Origin: Rhodospirillales bacterium
Lineage (GTDB): Bacteria; Pseudomonadota; Alphaproteobacteria; Micavibrionales; Micavibrionaceae
Assembly: GCA_020638285.1 (NCBI GenBank)
Contig: JACKIV010000003.1
Coordinates: 186,001 to 250,000 of the forward strand
DNA: 64,000 nt
Direction: 5' to 3'
Position numbers and translations under genes: made by a program. This document shows, in pieces, positions 61,525 through 64,000 of this stretch. The notes under the pieces are model-generated. The model was not told the DNA's origin and did not search any database. It saw only the letters and a list, made by a program, of their open reading frames with translations. How positions within the stretch are numbered: the first letter of the stretch is position 1; each line of letters opens with the position of its first letter.

Positions 61525-62271
61525 CTAGCCCCGTGTCAGAATCTCGACCGACAAAAGGCACAACCACACACCTGCCAGAACCCGCGCTGCCAGAGCGCCT
61601 TGAATACGAAGCCTTGCCACAATTGAGCGCCCTGCAACTGCCGCAACGAAAAGCCCCGGAACAGTCCCCGCTGCGAGGCATGCCATAACCAAGGCACCGC
61701 CCAAGGCCCCCGCCGTTCCCGCCGCAGCCAGAAGCGCCGACCAGACCATGCCACAGGGCAAAAGCCCAAGAACGAGCCCGAGGATATATCCTCTCCACCC
61801 GAAAGGCGAGAGGGTAACAGGTGCGGCAAAGTGTAGCACCTTGCCTTGAATCTTCAAGACCCATGAGGGAGCATATTTTTTCGGGATCCGAATTCCGGCA
61901 ACGGAGGCCAGCATGCCCAGCCCTGCAAGGAGAAGAACGAGGCCAGAGGCTGTTTTCCACCAGATCGAAAGTCCTCCGACGATGCCGCCCATAATCCCGC
62001 CCAGAAGAGCGTAGGTCGTCATGCGCCCGAGATGATAGGGCAAGAGAATGGCGCTTTTGAAACGAATTGACTCGCTCATCCCGGTGACCGGGACGGTTTC
62101 AAGATGGCGGCTCATCTGTGCGACAACAAACGGCCCGCACATCAAAGAACAATGGGTAAATCCACCAATCAGTCCGGCCATAAAGACCGCGCCGGCCACA
62201 GAAGGCAGATTTCCGCTTGCGGCAGAAAGATCTGCACAGTGGGCCAAGGCTGCATCCAAAAAGGCTATCAT
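61525..62271 (-). CDS. TauE/SafE-DsbD_2-like membrane protein, probable oxidase metal handling
   Basis: The 248-residue protein has six or seven membrane helices. The N-terminal motif GGFTHCSLMCGPFVVAQMSR holds two cysteines in a membrane helix (HCSLMCGP), and a second Cys-containing helix reads LGLLPCGMVWSALLAAAGT. This is the pattern of the family that lies beside cbb3 oxidase genes and is often annotated sulfite exporter. Copper handling for the oxidase is likely from the cysteines and the position. It is 66 bases upstream of ccoN on the same strand and may share its transcript. Confidence 0.78.
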   Translation of the reverse strand: MIAFLDAALAHCADLSAASGNLPSVAGAVFMAGLIGGFTHCSLMCGPFVVAQMSRHLETVPVTGMSESIRFKSAILLPYHLGRMTTYALLGGIMGGIVGGLSIWWKTASGLVLLLAGLGMLASVAGIRIPKKYAPSWVLKIQGKVLHFAAPVTLSPFGWRGYILGLVLGLLPCGMVWSALLAAAGTAGALGGALVMACLAAGTVPGLFVAAVAGRSIVARLRIQGALAARVLAGVWLCLLSVEILTRG

Positions 62272-62508
62272 GTAGAAACCGTATCTGGTACCAAGTGCTC
62301 GAAAATTGTTTCGGGTGATTCCATTTTCGCTGAAACCTATCGGATCGGTGTCGGTTTTGGTATCGTTTTGACGGTGGCAGGAGCAACATTTTTAGGGGCT
62401 TTGGTTTTTTCTTAATTTATTCTTCTTTTTTTGATCTGTTCTAAAAAATAGTGGCGCGCCTATTGGTAAGAGTTGAATTCAAGGCGATGCTGGTTTATAC
62501 AGAATGCC

Positions 62509-62688
62509 ATGAAGAATCAGGTTTCCGACCCATTTTCAGAAAATCGAAAATCGTTTTCATGGGGCATGCTCCTGACGGCGGTCTGTGCTTTGGGCTGTGC
62601 CGGGTGGCTTGGTTGGGCTGTTTTTTCGGATGTTTCTGTTCCGCAGGTTCGGGTTGTCCAGCCTGTTCAGGTTGGATCTGCAAAATAA
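62509..62688 (+). CDS. Small single-pass membrane protein, 59 residues
   Basis: The frame starts MKNQVSDPFSENRKSFSWGM, and has one helix (LLTAVCALGCAGWLGWAVF) and a short outside tail (SDVSVPQVRVVQPVQVGSAK). I do not recognise it. The ATG at 62509 is the start that leaves a compact protein; a longer frame from 62473 is possible. It is 21 bases before the next gene. The 237-base gap before it carries no gene that I can support. Confidence 0.5.
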   Translation: MKNQVSDPFSENRKSFSWGMLLTAVCALGCAGWLGWAVFSDVSVPQVRVVQPVQVGSAK

Positions 62689-62709
62689 TCGGGGTGAGGC
62701 TTTTCTTCC

Positions 62710-64000
62710 GTGATTTCTTTTCGTTCTTTCGTCCTTTTTGCCTCTTTGTCGATTTTGTTTCTGAGCGGGGTTTTCCTGCCTCGGACTTCCGGCGCTTTGG
62801 AAGTCTCGCGCATGGCGGGGCAGGGGGCCGATTCTATGTCTGCTTCTCCGAAAGAAATATCGAAAAATCACTCTGATTCCAAAGAGAAAAATAGCGTTTC
62901 AACCTCTGTTTCCTCTTCAAAGGGGGCAAAGGCCGATCTCTCCGTCGGGGTAAAAAATCAGAAAGCGGTTGCGCAGAAGCCGATTGAGCCGCTTGAAATG
63001 ACCGATTCGATTCGTCGAATGGAGTCTCTCGGGACCTTGTCTTCCTTTAGCGAGGGAAGTCTGGGGCGTGATATCTGGGCAGGAACCGGACGATCCGATC
63101 TGGCTTTTTTCTTTCCGGCGCTGCCCTCTTCTCTTCCTTCGGCGACTGTGACTGGTCTTTTGCGTCGGGCGATGTTAACCAAGGCTGATTCGACCCTTCT
63201 GGTTGCTGATGCCGACGTTATGCCGGGGGAGGATTTTCTGACTTTGCGGCTGGAGCAGGTCCTGCGTCAGGGCGGCTATCAGGATGCTCTGGATCTCTAC
63301 GCGCGCGTCAAGGACAAGCCCTATCATCCTCGCCTTGCTCGTGCGGGCGTAACGGCGATGATTTTAACCGGGAATGTGGCGCTGGCCTGTCTGGAGATGC
63401 ATTCCCTTCCGGACGGTGTCAGAAAAGACGCGTTCTGGAAGGATCTGGGTGATTGGTGTGCTGTTTCTCTGGATCCTGTCGCGGGGGATGTTTCGCCAAA
63501 GACGGAGTCACGGAAGATCGGCGGGATTCTGGGGTCTATTTCTACCAACAGGGCTTATCGTTTTGCCTTGCGGGATTTTCGGCAGCTTGGGACTTTGAGT
63601 GTTCTTGAGCGCGGTCTTCTTGTCGGGGAAGGCCGGATTGATTATGCGCCTGATTTTGCCGGTGCTGTTGCGGATGCGCCTGCGGACCTTTTGGCGTTGC
63701 CCCTGTACGATAAATCCTTGCCGCCTATCCTCCGGATCCGGATTACGGCGGAATGTGTCCGTCGAGGTTTGCTTCCGATTCAGGCTCTGGATGATCTGTA
63801 TGTTTCTCTTGCGCCGCCGAACGCGGCTCCGTCTGCTTCCGATGGGAAATTGATGTCCCTTCCTTTTTTGTTCAGGGATGCACAAAAGTCCAGGACGGAT
63901 CAGGAAAAATGGGAGGCGGTTGAATCTGCTCTTGCCCTTCAGTCTGAAATCGGGTGGTCTCCTTTGTTGCCGTTTGCGGGGGTTGTTCGAGAGCTTTTGC
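62710..64000 (+). CDS. Exported protein of unknown function, 3' truncated
   Basis: A frame from the GTG at 62710 stays open to the end of the window (430 residues). It begins with a signal peptide (basic, then FVLFASLSILFLSGVFLP). A Ser/Lys-rich linker (residues about 55-95) follows, then helical sequence such as LRLEQVLRQGGYQDALDLYA and ARAGVTAMILTGNVALACLE, which resembles TPR-like repeats. GGGGTGAGG lies 11 bases upstream of the start. I do not recognise the family. The codon use is like that of neighbouring genes, so it is very likely a real protein. The function is unknown. Confidence 0.72.
   Translation, partial: MISFRSFVLFASLSILFLSGVFLPRTSGALEVSRMAGQGADSMSASPKEISKNHSDSKEKNSVSTSVSSSKGAKADLSVGVKNQKAVAQKPIEPLEMTDSIRRMESLGTLSSFSEGSLGRDIWAGTGRSDLAFFFPALPSSLPSATVTGLLRRAMLTKADSTLLVADADVMPGEDFLTLRLEQVLRQGGYQDALDLYARVKDKPYHPRLARAGVTAMILTGNVALACLEMHSLPDGVRKDAFWKDLGDWCAVSLDPVAGDVSPKTESRKIGGILGSISTNRAYRFALRDFRQLGTLSVLERGLLVGEGRIDYAPDFAGAVADAPADLLALPLYDKSLPPILRIRITAECVRRGLLPIQALDDLYVSLAPPNAAPSASDGKLMSLPFLFRDAQKSRTDQEKWEAVESALALQSEIGWSPLLPFAGVVRELL

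Noticed and set aside
62272..62415. A plus-strand frame ending SGDSIFAETYRIGVGFGIVL and a hydrophobic tail, which looks like a small membrane protein beside the cbb3 cluster.
   Set aside because: There is no ATG, GTG or TTG at a sensible place; the open frame starts far inside the TauE-like gene on the other strand. It may be a remnant, but I cannot support a gene.
1..64000. Search for tRNA genes, CRISPR repeats, insertion sequences and prophage genes.
   Set aside because: By eye, no cloverleaf, no regularly spaced repeats and no transposase or phage proteins were found.

Overview
The window is a gene-dense piece of an alphaproteobacterial chromosome, with no insertion sequence, prophage, tRNA, rRNA operon or CRISPR array that I can see. 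The alphaproteobacterial assignment rests on two cell-cycle regulators found in that class (TrcR/DUF1013 and SciP/DUF1153), a DUF1467 protein, an F0 ATP synthase operon separate from F1 with both b and b' subunits, a direct-repeat LexA box (GAAC-N7-GAAC) and a zinc-less L31. Flagellar genes (fliO, fliP, motA, a cheD homologue) point to a motile cell. The cbb3 oxidase cluster, oxygen-independent hemN and nrdG point to life at low or changing oxygen. The ValRS is of the archaeal/rickettsial kind. I cannot name the genus; a deep Rhodospirillales- or Micavibrio-like lineage is only a guess.

Layout. 1-4.4 kb: the end of a PEP-CTERM protein, a TauE/SafE permease, trcR and the ahpC-ahpD-DUF1467 peroxide operon. 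4.5-6 kb: sciP behind a CtrA-like box, hisA, and a 29-residue histone-H1-like peptide gene. 6-11.5 kb: a pilin-like exported protein, a cheD lacking its catalytic Cys, nrdG, two unknown Gly/Pro-rich proteins, fliP-fliO and epmA. 11.5-20.5 kb: rpmE, a DHH phosphoesterase, a Cys-rich Hsp20, trpD-trpC, a YqgE-like protein, then lexA-dnaE behind a perfect SOS box. 20.5-25.4 kb: aroC, atpIBE-b'-b, proA. 25.5-34 kb: macAB, then secY-adk, a consensus promoter, rpsM-rpsK-rpoA-rplQ and a methyltransferase. 34-40 kb (minus strand): fumC and hemN-yajC-secD-secF. 40-46.3 kb: valS, an alpha/beta hydrolase, rpsP, a P-loop kinase-like gene and ffh. 46.4-52.5 kb: dapF-mtaB-recG, a DUF502 protein and a polyprenyl diphosphate synthase. 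52.5-56 kb: motA, ispE and a broken comM. 56-62.3 kb: a structured RNA resembling 6S RNA with its own promoter and terminator, then ccoG-ccoP-ccoQ-ccoO-ccoN and a TauE/SafE-type gene. 62.3-64 kb: a small membrane protein and an exported protein that runs off the window.

How the parts fit. Most genes are housekeeping: transcription and translation, protein export (secY, ffh, yajC-secDF), tryptophan, proline, histidine, chorismate, lysine and isoprenoid synthesis, and respiration. Regulation is visible at three points: LexA control of a unit that includes the replicative polymerase, a probable CtrA-SciP circuit, and a putative 6S RNA. The observations most worth following are the 6S-like RNA, the lexA-dnaE unit, the inactive-looking CheD, the disrupted comM, the archaeal-type ValRS and the H1-like mini-protein.
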